NCBI GenBank assembly: GCA_907165275.2
Contig: OU015650.1
Coordinates: 11,376,001-11,440,000, forward strand
Origin: Zygaena filipendulae
Taxonomy: Eukaryota > Arthropoda > Insecta > Lepidoptera > Zygaenidae
Direction of reading: 5' to 3'
DNA: 64,000 nucleotides
The notes under the pieces were generated by a model that was not told where the DNA came from, made no database searches, and was given only the letters and a program-made list of their open reading frames with translations. The position numbers and the translations under genes were made by a program. Below, piece after piece: positions 23,302 to 34,499 of the stretch. How positions within the stretch are numbered: position 1 is the stretch's first letter; the number at the start of each line of letters is the position of its first letter.

Positions 23302-25910
23302 ACCTGTAAAAAATAATTACCTATTAGTTTTTTAATCATAACAACACAAATTTTCCATCCTTGTTCAGTGACGAATCTGTTCGCACATTGAAATGTAAGA
23401 TATCAAAAGATTTCCTATTTAGTATTTAATAGATACCTCTTAGTCACTCTTATTGGAAAATAAATAATAAAGCAACATGTTCTTAATAATATTAATAAAA
23501 CAAGGTACGAGATACTTTAAATTATAAAATAACAAAGTAAACAACAAACAGCTGAAAGCTAATCAAATTAACCCTTAACTAATCGTATATTTAAAACAGA
23601 TCATACCTGAAACAAACTGTTTCAATATTAATTTTAAGAATTAATTTTATTCATAAATGTTTATTTCATTACATTTGAAATCAAACCACTACAAAATACA
23701 AATCTTATACAAAAGCGAACCTTTTCGCGAAGATTAAGATTTTAATAACATGACATGACCAATGAGTTGACCATTGACATGCAAGCATGACATGTCATTT
23801 TAATGATTTTGATTTCTGATTGTTTTAATTTGATTAGCCACCCGCTTGCGCTAGCCAATGTCAAGTGTAAACTGTCAATTTGTTAAACTTAGGTACAAAA
23901 AAAACTTTCTGTTGTAGAAATATTGGTGAAATTGTTCATTACGTACCTACCGATCGAGACCATTTGCAATAGATGCAAAGTTATGTGGGGGCGAAAAAAA
24001 ATGTGTGGAGGTCGTAGCGAGTGGACGCCTGTCGAGTTAAGGTTAAACTGTGAAGAGTTGCTGCGAAAAGTTCCGGTAAAGTATCGAAATGCATCTCACC
24101 AATGCATTTCGATGTAAATAACTTCAGAAGAAAAAAATGGACTTGCTTCCTTTGCCTTCCCCATTGGGAGAATTTAACAAAAAAAAAATGATTAGGGATG
24201 TCAGAAGTAAAAAAATATCGATATATCGATGTATCGATATTTATAAAAAAATCAATATCGACGTCTATATATCGAGAAAAAAATATCGATATATCGATAT
24301 AATTATAGGTCAAATTTTCAAAGGATTTTGCGTTTTTAAAATAGGGTGGTATGAAATTTTTAATAAGAAATATATCACATTCACAGAATTATTATACTAT
24401 ATCATTACCTCTATGATAACCTCAAATACATAAATATGTATTTTCGAACATTAAACATTACAAACATACACTTGAATGTTATATATATAAAACTAAACTT
24501 AACCTAACCTAAAATAAATCTAAAATATATTATTAAAAGGAGTCCCTTTAGGCAAAGTTCCGAAATAAGAAATTGTGTCAATATTTCACAAATAGAGCCT
24601 TCGAAAAGCATTATTGTGAAAGATTTACTAAAATATTATCTATAGTTTCCAAAATATTCAATTTTTAATTTTGTGAAACGGAACGTTGCTCCGAAATACC
24701 GAGCTACGCTTAACATGTTACGTCACTTTAATTTTTTTAGGAAATATTTACCTCTTTCAGGGAAGGCAAAGAAACTAGGTGCATTCAGTCAAAACATATT
24801 TTTCTTTTTCTGAAGTTTTTACTTTAAAATGCATCGGAAGTTACTCAAAACAGTTCAAACTTAACGCTTTTTGATAATATTGAAGTTATCTGTCTGTCAG
24901 TGTCACATGACCCTGTCAATATGACAGTGACATCTCTATCACAGAATTCATAGTCATAGTCATTTTAAACTAGTGACGTCATTCCGCGTTTTGGCGGCAA
25001 AGTCAAAAGTAGGAACTTTGAAACGATCTATTTAATTAATTTATGCATATATATTATTTCTTTTTCTTGCTTTGTTTAAGTAGGCCATATATCTTTATCT
25101 TTAAAATAGACTGGAAAAAAAATTCATGCAAGTACCCTATTGGCAGAAATTCTTCACAGTTGAACTTAATAGGAAGCTCTGTGGGAAGCTGTATAGTAAA
25201 ACAGAATCCTCCCGGCCCCATTTCATCTTATTTCACTGTTTCCACATTTTGTTTATCACTATTAAGCTAAATCCACCACTTTTACACAATACACTTTTTA
25301 TGAGATAGTGTGAGCTATTAATAGTTGAAATTTCAACCGCTAGATGACATGACTCATGACCCATTCAGTCAGTTCCTAAATCCCAATACAGTTACTTTTT
25401 TCCGTTCGTTCCTATTCTTTACAGTTTTGGATTCTAGTAACTCAAGTTACTACATAAATTTAAAAAAAAAAAACCTTTTTGATACAAGTTTCGATATTAC
25501 GTATTTTGTATCGATATATCCATATATCGGATCAAAATATATCGGAAAGGAATTTGCAAGTACTACGTACGTAGATGGAGGAATCCGTCTACGATAACGT
25601 ACAACTATATCGGCTAAAAATATCGATTTATTGGATTAAAAATATCGATACTTTTTCAAAAGCCTATGCACTATCACTAATCACAGAACACACATACCAT
25701 CACTATCTATTCAATATGAGTCCAAAAAGAAGAAAAAAAAAAGAATACATTTTTGAGTTTTGACGTGATTTTTGTACACAGAGTACCTACTTTTATTTTT
25801 ATTTTATCTGTTTTTTTATGAACAGCTGAGCAAGCACAAACTAGCAAACTTTGTGCTAGCAAGTGAGCAGCAGCATTCGCAGATTTGCAGCAGCATTAAA
25901 AATAATTATC
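23302..25910. promoter_or_regulatory. Divergent promoter region with DRE-type octamers
   Basis: UBE3C (minus) and the Zeste-like gene (plus) start head to head here. TATCGATA, the core bound by DREF at insect housekeeping promoters, occurs at 24216, 24232, 24284 and 24292, then at 25509 and 25643. The first four are in a 90-bp ATCGAT-rich stretch. A candidate UBE3C 5' UTR exon ends at 23607 (CAG|GTATGA). The region also holds the repeat at 24530-25140 and a fragment of it at about 24025-24180. No coding gene is seen in between. DREF function is inferred from motif identity only. Confidence 0.5.
24530..25138 (+). repeat. Long TIR element (about 610 bp), copy 1
   Basis: The right end, TTCATGCAAGTACCCT followed by AT, is intact. 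The left end is decayed. The internal sequence ('gtgaaacggaacgttgc', 'tgacgtcattccgcgttttg', 'gtaggaactttgaaacg') matches the copies at 43760-44371 and 48453-49078. Confidence 0.75.
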
Positions 25911-28900
25911 ATGTCTGAAAATGACGATATTGATGAAGTGGAATTAGAAAATCCTAGCCGTGTTGTTGTAAGTATTTTATTTATTACTTCCAACAATTTT
26001 CAATGAGTTTCGAGCGTTGTTGTTGTTAGTCTATTTTATTTTTTTTACTTAGTTATTTTATTAATAATAATGAAGGTATTTTATTAATAATAATGAAGGT
26101 ATTTTATTAATAATAATGAAGGTATTTTATTAATAATAATGAAGGTATTTTATTAATAATAATGAAGGTATTTTATTAATAATATTGAAAGTATTTTATT
26201 AATAATAATGAAGGTATTTTATTAATAATAATGAAGGTATTTTATTAATAATAATGAAAGTATTTTATTAATAATAATGAAGGTATTTTATTAATAACTA
26301 GCTGCGCCCCGCGGTTTCACCTGCGTGAGTTTTGGGATCAGGAACCTTTGCAAATGCAGGCAGAACAACCCACCAAAGTTTCATCACAATCGGACCAATG
26401 GTTTCGAAACACATAGAGGACAGATATACAAACATTCATTCTTATTTATAAAGAAGATAAAGATAATGTTTATGAATGTATTGAGTAAAAACATTCATTA
26501 CATCTTCTCAAATTTTATTACTAGGATAATTATTTTGCATAAGTATAATAAGATCAGCTTTCCATGTTTTTTTTTTCAATCCATAGCTGTCCAGGCCATC
26601 ACTTGCCCAAGTGAAGGCGTTGGTAGAGTTCATGCAACAGCATCCAGAGTTGGCTCAGAAGAAGCATAGGTATATGGGCCACAATAAGTTTAATAAAATG
26701 TGGATAGACCTCTCTAATGTCATGAACTCGCTTGACGGTGCTTTTAAGTCTACTAAAGGATGGATCAAGGTAATTAGCTAATTTATTTTATGGTTATCTC
26801 ATTATTGTGACGAGGGTTGCCAACTTTTTTTGGAAAAATATAGTATTATCTGAAAAAAGATGCAAAAATATAGTAGTTTTACAGGAAAAAAAAAACATAT
26901 TTATTTTAAGTCATTATGTATTATATTCATAATGTCATTATCATCATCTATAAATGATTACCAGTTTGACATCATATATAATATAGTATGGGTGGCAACC
27001 CTAATTGTGACCAGCGTTATTATAAGAATGTTACAATAGAATAATTTTTATCACACAACAGATACACATTCATAAAATGTATGACAGAGTTATTTAATGC
27101 TCTATTTTGTCCGTCAAAATCACAAAAATAATAGGTATACCTACCTAAGTCTAAAATCATTTCAATTAACCTTGATGATTCGTTTTTCATTGTGTTTTCA
27201 GTTCTGGTCTGATAAAAAAAGATCTCTGAGAATAAAAAAGAAACACATTGAAGATGGTAAAACTAATGAAAAACTCAGTCCTTTAGAAAAAAAGATTTTA
27301 GACCTATCACTTGAAGTAACTGGGACCAGTAAGTATTATTTTTTTACAATAATACTTATCAATTTTATTATGATGTATAATTTACTATTTTAAGTTATTG
27401 CCTAACATTATAAGAAACTTTACAAATAATTTCATTTTAAAAAATCAGCATCCACAGCATTCCTGATTTATCCATCTATACATATAAAAAAATTTGTATT
27501 AGTGTCTGTTTGTAATTCAAAATTAACAGCTTTTCATTAAATGCATATATGAAAGCATTATATGGTACATACATTAAAACATCAATTTTTTAATTTTTGT
27601 CTGTCTGCCTGTTTGTTTGTTCCGACTAATCTCTGAACGATTTTAACAGGACTTTCACTGGCAGATAGCTGATGTTATAAGCAGTAACTTAGGTTACATT
27701 TTTTTGAAAAAATAGTTCCTGCGGAAACACATGGGTGAATCTCTAAAACAGTTGGACCAATTTTGAAGGGACTTTCGCTGCTAATGTTATATAAGGAGTT
27801 GAGACTACTCTGGAGTTCCTGTGAGATTTCCAAAACTCTAAAATCAAACTTACTAATATTATTATTAAAGCTTTTAAGAACTTTTTTTGGAATAGCCTCA
27901 TCCTACTAATATTATAAATGTGAAAGTGTGGATGTTTCGATGTTTAAATGTTTGGATGTTTAGATGTTTGGATGTTTGTTACTCAATCATGCAAAAACGG
28001 CTAAACGGATTTGGATGAAATTTGGCATGCACGTTGTCAGTGGTACAGAGAAGGACATAGGGTACTTTTTATCCCGGGATTCCCGCGGGAACTTCAAAAT
28101 TACCGGGAACTTCAAAATTACCGTGGGTGAAACCGCGGGGCGCAGCTAGTAACTAATATTTTTTTTCATAATTTCAGAAAAAAAAAGGGCCCTAAAAGTA
28201 GAGCCATGCAATGGTAATGATGAAGATTCAATGGATGAAGCACTATTCAGCACTGGAGACTTGGATTTTAGTCATTCTGACCTAAATAGACCACTTACTA
28301 GTGCAGCAGAAGAGCAGCAAACTAATATCATGGAGAAACTGGCAAGTGCATAGTCAACTTTTATAACTTTAATTAACTTGGACAAAGATAGTATAATAAT
28401 AATTATATACTAGAAATAGGAGATCTAAACAAAATTATAAAAACAAGGAAGTATATTAGCAAATAAAACACTTTTTTGATATATTATATCAGATTTAATT
28501 ATATTGTTATTCAAATTTGTTGCCGTGCTGTTTGCCGAAAATATTTAAAATCGTCAAGATACGTTATTTGATAATAATATAATTTTTAGATGATTTTATT
28601 ATAGGTGACAGTAATGGACCAACAGACCTCGGCTATGTCTCAAATGGCACAGGCATCCCTAAATAATGCCAAAGCACTGGAACGATTGGCAGAAGCATCA
28701 CATATTCAAGTGAGTAATGTTAACGATTGCACCACACGATTTTGTAGTTCCGTCAGGAACCAAATTGTCATACCTAGCATAACAACAGGTAAATAATATG
28801 AGATTTTGGTAAAAAAAAAAAACAATTACTGTGATACACAAGACTCTAGTGAAAACTAGCGAATTGTTAGATTTATTAAAATTGCTTTATTTTTATCTTT

Positions 28901-29618
28901 CTAATATTATAAAGAGGTAAAGTTGGTGAGTTTGTGAGGTTGTAAGGAGTTTCTGGATCTACGACTGAACCTATTTTGGAAATTCTTTTACCAATAGAAA
29001 GTCACGTTAATTGCGAGTGTCATAGGCTTGTAACCGGGGATTAACACGACAAATCCGAAACTCGTTCTAAATATAGCATAATTGGGTATTCTCCAGGGTA
29101 TGAAAATCAAAATTCTAATTAGTCCGTCAGTTAGAAAGTAAAAAAATAATAGACACGTATTCTTTGCTTTTTCAAATTATGAAAATAAACATAGATGAAG
29201 CGCATTAAAGTTTAGGGTGGGGGACACGTGACGTCAATATTCAGTATAAGCCCCATACAAACTGCACCGGGTTGTGACGTCACGCGAAATTTCGCGAACT
29301 CAATGTATCGCCGTTATTTTTTGATTACGTAAAAAAAGAAAAAAATACGTGTCCAATATTTTTTACTAATCTAACACGACGAACTAAAAAAAAAATTTTG
29401 TCAAAGTAGCCAATTATAGCATATAAAATATAGCAATAAATTATTGTCATTAATGTTGGCAGGCATTAGCGGTGGACCGTATGTCGACGACGTTTGAGAG
29501 CATCTGTGGTTCGGTGCACGACGTGCGGAACGCCATTATGAGCATAGACTACACGATGAAGCGGTGTTACTCGGCGACCACCACGCAGCACAGGCAGAAC
29601 TCTAATATCTTCAGTTAA
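25911..29618 (+). CDS. Zeste-like Myb/SANT-like DNA-binding protein (6 exons)
   Basis: Probable nuclear regulatory protein. Exons: 25911-25967, 26587-26769, 27202-27328, 28178-28341, 28605-28709, 29463-29618. Phases agree and the total is 792 nt, giving 263 residues. Residues about 20-115 resemble the Myb_DNA-bind_5/Zeste-like domain of insect regulatory proteins, with conserved tryptophans (MWIDLSNVMNSLD, STKGWIKFWSD) and the typical SPLEKKILDLS end. A KKKRALK basic patch could be a nuclear localisation signal. An acidic stretch follows, then a predicted helical C-terminus rich in Met, Gln and Ala (MDQQTSAMSQMAQASLNNAK), suggestive of a coiled coil. Intron 4 appears to use a GC donor (CTG|GCAAGT), because the alternative GT donor leads to an early stop. 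The ATG sits 20 codons before the domain and is the first one after an AT-rich leader. The DNA target is unknown. Some relatives with this domain are domesticated from transposons, which I cannot test here. Confidence 0.85.
26055..26297 (+). repeat. 23-bp minisatellite, about 10.5 copies
   Basis: The unit ATTTTATTAATAATAATGAAGGT is shown here by its first 20 bases, ATTTTATTAATAATAATGAA, plus GGT. It repeats head to tail with only a few substitutions (GAAAG for GAAGG). The array ends directly at a Helitron-like ACTAG terminus. There are no spacers between units, so it is not CRISPR-like. Lies in intron 1 of the Zeste-like gene. Confidence 0.95.
26297..26455 (-). repeat. Helitron-like repeat, partial
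   Basis: Starts ACTAGCTGCGCCCCGCGG, has 'tcacctgcgtgag' and 'tttcatcacaatcggaccaa', then fades out. It abuts the 23-bp minisatellite. Confidence 0.7.
27901..28150 (+). repeat. Helitron-like repeat, complete
   Basis: Runs from 'tcctactaatattataaatg' through a GATGTTT-type microsatellite, 'tttggcatgcacgttgtcag' and 'agggtactttttatcccggg' to GGGGCGCAGCTAGT. A short internal repeat ('gaacttcaaaattaccg') is duplicated. It sits only 27 bp before exon 4 of the Zeste-like gene. Confidence 0.9.
29082..29412 (+). repeat. CRE-carrying MITE, copy 3
   Basis: Diverged copy with 'agtccgtcagttagaaag', two TGACGTCA octamers and the right-hand 'aatacgtgtccaatatttt'. Lies in intron 5 of the Zeste-like gene, about 50 bp before its last exon. 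Confidence 0.8.
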
Positions 29619-31302
29619 AACACATGCACACTGGTACCTTGTGATAATAGGTATGCCGATTCTCTGGTTCTCTAAACGTGGCGAATGCGTCCATTATGTT
29701 GTGGTCACGTCACGTTGCGTCGAGTGCCCCGTGATGTTAGATAACCGAAAACCAGGAGATCGCACGCCCAAAGTAGGACCGGGCCAGCTTTCCTTTACAT
29801 GACCCCTATAATCGGAGTGGATTAGGCGAACACGACATTCAATGGATAACGAGTTGTTAATTTTCAAAGTAATAAGATTGTATTTGATCTGAATATCTTT
29901 TAAAATAGTATTCTTAGTATTAATGTAGGTTAATATTTGTGCTAAGTATTTTGTGTACTTAAATTTTTATAATTTCTGGTTTTACAGAAATGTGAAATGT
30001 CACTGATAAAACTCATTATTAATTGCTATGTAATAATTAATTATATTGTGAATTGTGATCATTATTACATTGGTGGCGTATTATTTACTAACTAGATAAA
30101 TAATTTAAGGACGGTTAAATGGCTATCTAAACCCAAAAGTTATGATCGCTTCCAACAGAAAAAGTGGTTATAAGATGTAAAATCCGCGACGCGAGGTCTC
30201 AACTTTCCAGAGGCGTCTTTACCTATAGTGTGGCGCACACGGGCGCCGGGTCTAAGGGGGCGCCGCGCGCCGAGCGCCCTTGCGACACATCCGAAGATGC
30301 GTCGCTCTCAAAGACCCTGCGCCCGCCGTGGCCGACGCCGGGCGCGCGGTAGCAAAGCAAAACTACTCCTTTTCCTACCTACTCTATTTAAATTTACACA
30401 AATACTTTTGTTTCAACATGACTTTGTATGGATATTTGGCCAATCAGCTGACCGCTCCCATACAAAGTACCCCTTAAGAGATTTGCTCTATTTTACGTAA
30501 CACCCTGTATAACTGTTAGTATTCCACTTGTATTCCATTTTGACCCCGCTCGAGGGCGCCAGGTTACTGGCTGCACACGGGCGCCACAAGGGCTAGAGAC
30601 GCCTCTGCAACTTTCATTCAGAATTTCGAACACTGGTGTCCGACTGAACTTTCGATTTCAGCCAAGTTTCGGCAAAAACCGGTTTTGGTTTGTTGGCGGT
30701 TTCGGCTGCCATCCGTCCGAAACTACGACTGAAGTCTAAACATCATGTATCACGTACTAACAATAGATACTCAGATGTGCTGCCCGCAAACGCATGACAT
30801 ATTATACTAATTTTATATGCACCGATCGATATTTATATGCAATTTTGTATATAAGTACTACCAACAGTTAGCAGCCAAAATAATAATCATTAAAAAGTGT
30901 AAACTTGTCAGTTTTTCAACTTTACTACTTACTTTTAACTCCAAAACTAACGCAGGTGAAAACGGGGGGAACGGCTAGGTAGGTATATTATAATACATGA
31001 AGTAGGTATTTGAAATTTTATGAGAAAAGTTTTGCGTAACGATTGAGTCATAATAAAATGTTTTCGCAATTTTTCTGGTTGATCAGAATATTAAAATTAT
31101 AATCGAAATAAGGATTTTAGTATTGCTTCGTTATCTTATCACTGTCAGCTGATAATGCTTGTGTATTATCTAGCTCGATGTATCATTCGTTGCTCCATTT
31201 TTATGAGTCGTACATTTATACGACAAGTGTATGAGTAATTGCAAAACAAAGCATAATGCAGACAGTTATTGTTGCAACAAATATCGGGAGAAATCATAAA
31301 GA
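29619..31302. other. Spacer between Zeste-like and LRR genes
   Basis: It holds the 3' UTR of the Zeste-like gene and presumably the promoter of the LRR gene. It contains one GC-rich inverted-repeat element (30195-30617). No other gene is supported; the three short open frames at 30.2-30.5 kb overlap the GC-rich patch. Confidence 0.6.
30195..30617. repeat. Putative GC-rich TIR element
   Basis: Left AGAGGCGTCT with GGCGCACACGGGCGCC is mirrored on the right by CACACGGGCGCCAC and AGACGCCTCT. The interior is partly GC-rich (30230-30350) and partly AT-rich, with 'acaccctgtataactg'. Class unknown. Confidence 0.5.
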
Positions 31303-34300
31303 ATGGTGTTGATACTTGTACATTATTTACTTATATTGTGTTCTATCGTTAGTGTTCTTAGTGATTTGTGCCCGAAAGAATGCGACTGTGATATGGACAA
31401 TGGCCTAAACAGAGCAACGTGTGTGGGTCAAAACATAATTGCTATAGACATTGGAGTGCCCAATGCAGTGCAAGTGTATGATCTTCGTCATAACGCGATA
31501 AGTGAATTGGATAATTTTTGTTTCAAGGTAAACTACGATTACCTACGCGCAAGTGGTCACCGAGCTCCCGGGTTCTGATTCCGGTGGGGGCGGAATTTAT
31601 GGAAACTTTTTTTTTTTTTAATTTATTTACTTCAGAAAAAAAACAAATACATTAACAACATTACACAAGACACTTAAGCCCGAACAGGTTTATCGGTGTC
31701 GCATCTGACTTTTTTAATTTGTGAGGTAGGTAGGTAGTTGCTATAATTTATCTTCTAATATCATACAGGTATATGTACCATATTATACAATAAAATTCCA
31801 GACAGCAAACGCCAACCACATTACAAGCCATCATGGAGGTAGGTAGCGCGGTCTGTTGCTGTGAGCGAGATGGATAATTGGGTCTTTCATGGGTACTCCC
31901 ACCCGAAGTCAGTACACGCGCGATCGTTTTAATCGGTCCCGTTAACTTTAGATGTTAAGTACTTTTTTAATTCATATTTGAATTTCTTTGTTCCATACAT
32001 TGTACGTATTTCAGAATACCGCACCAAACTGAAATGGCTTCCTATTCGCCGTCGTCGGGACTTACATATCCTTTCTCTCTTGTACTCTGTGTTATTTATC
32101 CCTAAAACTCCTTTCTACCTCAAAGAACGTTTCCAATTCCTCTCTTCCTCCCATAGCCTCTCCCTTCGTTCATCCGATAACTTATGTCTTTCCTTACCTA
32201 TCCATTCCTCTAAATTCTATGACTTTTCCTTCTCTGTTCGAGCCGCACGGCTTTGGAATTCCCTACCTGTGCCTATCAGGGCTGCTCGTTCGCTGGAAAT
32301 ATTCAGGGAGCTATTGAAGGAACACTATCTGACTTCTAGTTAGCACATAAAATTCGTATTCTATTATAGTAGAATTATGTATTGTTTATTGATTTAGTAT
32401 ACAATTATTTTACGTATAAGTATCTTTATGTTGTAAGTTTACGTAGTTTCTATTATTTCTCGTATCTATATATCAGTATTTATATATTTTGTTATTATTG
32501 AAATTTATTATGCAGATATTAATGCCGCACTATCTACCTTTCTTTTTACATCTCTCTCTACCAGAGGAGGCTACCTATGAAAAATTGCTTTCAGCAATAT
32601 AGGTCGCCTCGTTGTACGTATCCATATGTTTCTGTGTTTTGTAAATTTTGTGTCTTCTACTGTGTGTGCAATAAAGTATATTTGATTTGATTTGTATTTC
32701 TACTGGACTAGACTGAATGATGACTGATATACCATGTTTGCTTTGTTTCCGCGGTATCTGCTAAAGCTTAGCTAACTACACAGCAGATGTTAACATATAA
32801 TTTACTAGTTGTGCCCCGTGGTTTCACCCGCGTTAATTTCAGAGTTCCCGCGGGAATTCCGGGATAAAAAGTACCCTATGTGTTAATCTGATGTATAAGC
32901 TATATTATTGTAAAGTTTTATTTAAATCAATCCAGTAGTTTTTACGTGAAAGAGTAACAAACATCCATCCATCCATCCATCCATCCATCCATACATACAT
33001 ACATACATACATACATACTTACAAACTTTCGAACTTACAAATATATATATCTAAAAAAACACCATAATTCGAAACAATATCAAGAAATTGGTCCGATTGG
33101 TTCTATTTCTTTAAATAACTGATACTGCGTTAGGTTGAATGAGGGACTTATTCAATCCTTTGACAACTTATTCTAAAAAAAAGAAAAAACCGCTAAACTG
33201 TTATAACTCCCGCAACGTCCCTCGTTTAACCTCACCCTGTGTATACGTTCAGCGTTCGCGTATAGTGAGTACATTCCTTTACCTGGAACTTTAAGTATCT
33301 GTAAGTGTAAGTCATTTTCCAAAAATAGATAATAGGCGTTTCTAATAATTTATTTTGATTTTAGGAGCATGGCTATACGTCTATTAAAATTTTAAATTTG
33401 TCATATAACTTGATGTCATGGATTGGGCTGCACGCATTTTCCGGACTAGACGGTCTTATTCATTTGGACTTGAGTTACAACCGGTTGAGATATATTCCGT
33501 CGGACTTGCTGTGGGACACTTCGAATCTTGAACTATTGGATATGTCGGGAAACATTTTTGAAAATGTAAAGAATGAACCCTTCCTGATGCATACGAAGTT
33601 GCAGGTGATAGAATTCTGACAGTATTTTTCTATTAAATATAATTTGTCTTACAATCTACTAATTACAAAATATGTAACACAACTTTCAGGTGTTGAATTT
33701 GAATAATTGCCGAATAAAATTCCTACCGAACAGAATGTTCAGTCGTTTACCCAATTTGAGAAAGTTAGACTTGAGCGAAAATTACATGGCGACATTAGAT
33801 GTTGAGGTGTTGCGTCCTTTGCGGAAACTAGAAAGGCTACAACTGAGGAACGATTACTGGCAGTGTAATCCCGACTTCATGGCAATAGAGGCTTGGCTGA
33901 TGTGGAAACAAATAAACAATGACTCACCGTGTACGAAGAGACCGCAGATGTTCGAGAGAATGGTGTCGGTAGCTGCGCCGACGACGGTTCGCGCAGATGT
34001 GGAAGTGGAACGCGTGTGGAACGTGACGAACAACAACGAATCGACGCCAGAAATCACCACGAAGAAGTCAATGACTCCTTTCGAGAGATTCGACAAAGAT
34101 TTCCCGGCGTTCCAAGCTTTGCTATTGGGGCTAGAGATAGGGTTGGCCATCGGTATCGTGGGCACGTACGTGTGGCTCCGCCGCGTGTGCAGCTGCGGGC
34201 GGCTGGGGTGCGCGCGGCCGCAGGCGGGCCGGCGGCGGCGGCGGGCGGGGAGGGCGGGGCGGGCGGGGAGGGCGGCGGACAACGACATGCGCGCCAGCTT

Positions 34301-34499
34301 GCTGTGGACCACCGTCATCAACCCGGACTTGGACACGCCGCCGTCGTTCCGCCGCCTGCTGCCCGATGGGAACGCTCAGTTCACGGCGTACGGGTTGCCC
34401 AGTGCGACCACCCACACTATACAGGCTGATGCCATCCGACAGCCCGACAGAGCGGAAACTCCGCCACCCCCTTATAACGAGTGTCGTCTCAGCATATAG
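31303..34499 (+). CDS. Leucine-rich-repeat single-pass membrane protein (3 exons)
   Basis: Probable type I cell-surface protein of unknown partner. Exons 31303-31527, 33365-33604 and 33690-34499 join in phase 0, giving 424 residues. A signal peptide covers residues 1-20 (LILVHYLLILCSIVSVLS). A cysteine-rich LRR N-cap follows (CPKECDCD). Then come about five LRRs, with LxxLxLxxN-type motifs such as LIHLDLSYNRLRYIP and LRKLDLSENYMATL. A short LRR C-cap (YWQCNPD...SPC) follows. Two possible N-glycosylation sites (NVT, NES) lie near residues 266-271. One transmembrane helix lies at about 296-318. The cytoplasmic tail of about 105 residues starts with Cys/Arg, has an Arg/Ala/Gly-rich run and ends PPPPYNECRLSI, a PPxY motif of the kind bound by WW domains. 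Many insect LRR receptors share this plan. I cannot assign an orthologue. Intron 1 contains a LINE remnant and a Helitron-like repeat. Confidence 0.88.
31978..32697 (+). mobile_element. Non-LTR retrotransposon 3' remnant
   Basis: A 121-codon frame (31978-32343) resembles the C-terminal end of LINE reverse-transcriptase proteins: KLKWLPIRRRRDLHILSLLY near the start and FSVRAARLWNSLPVPIRAA near the end, both typical of CR1/Jockey-like elements. A 3' UTR follows and ends in a short TTTGA repeat at about 32680-32697. The catalytic reverse-transcriptase core is missing, so it is a dead, 5'-truncated copy inside LRR gene intron 1. Confidence 0.8.
32804..33048 (-). repeat. Helitron-like repeat with (CATC)n(CATA)n
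   Basis: ACTAGTTGTGCCCCGTGG, 'cccgcgggaattccgggata', 'tttacgtgaaagagtaacaa', then (CATC)n and (ATAC)n microsatellites. The final 'ataatattagtagga' is decayed. Confidence 0.85.

Noticed and set aside
26055..26297. Regularly repeated array that might look like CRISPR
   Set aside because: The 23-bp units are directly adjacent with no unique spacers, in a eukaryotic intron.
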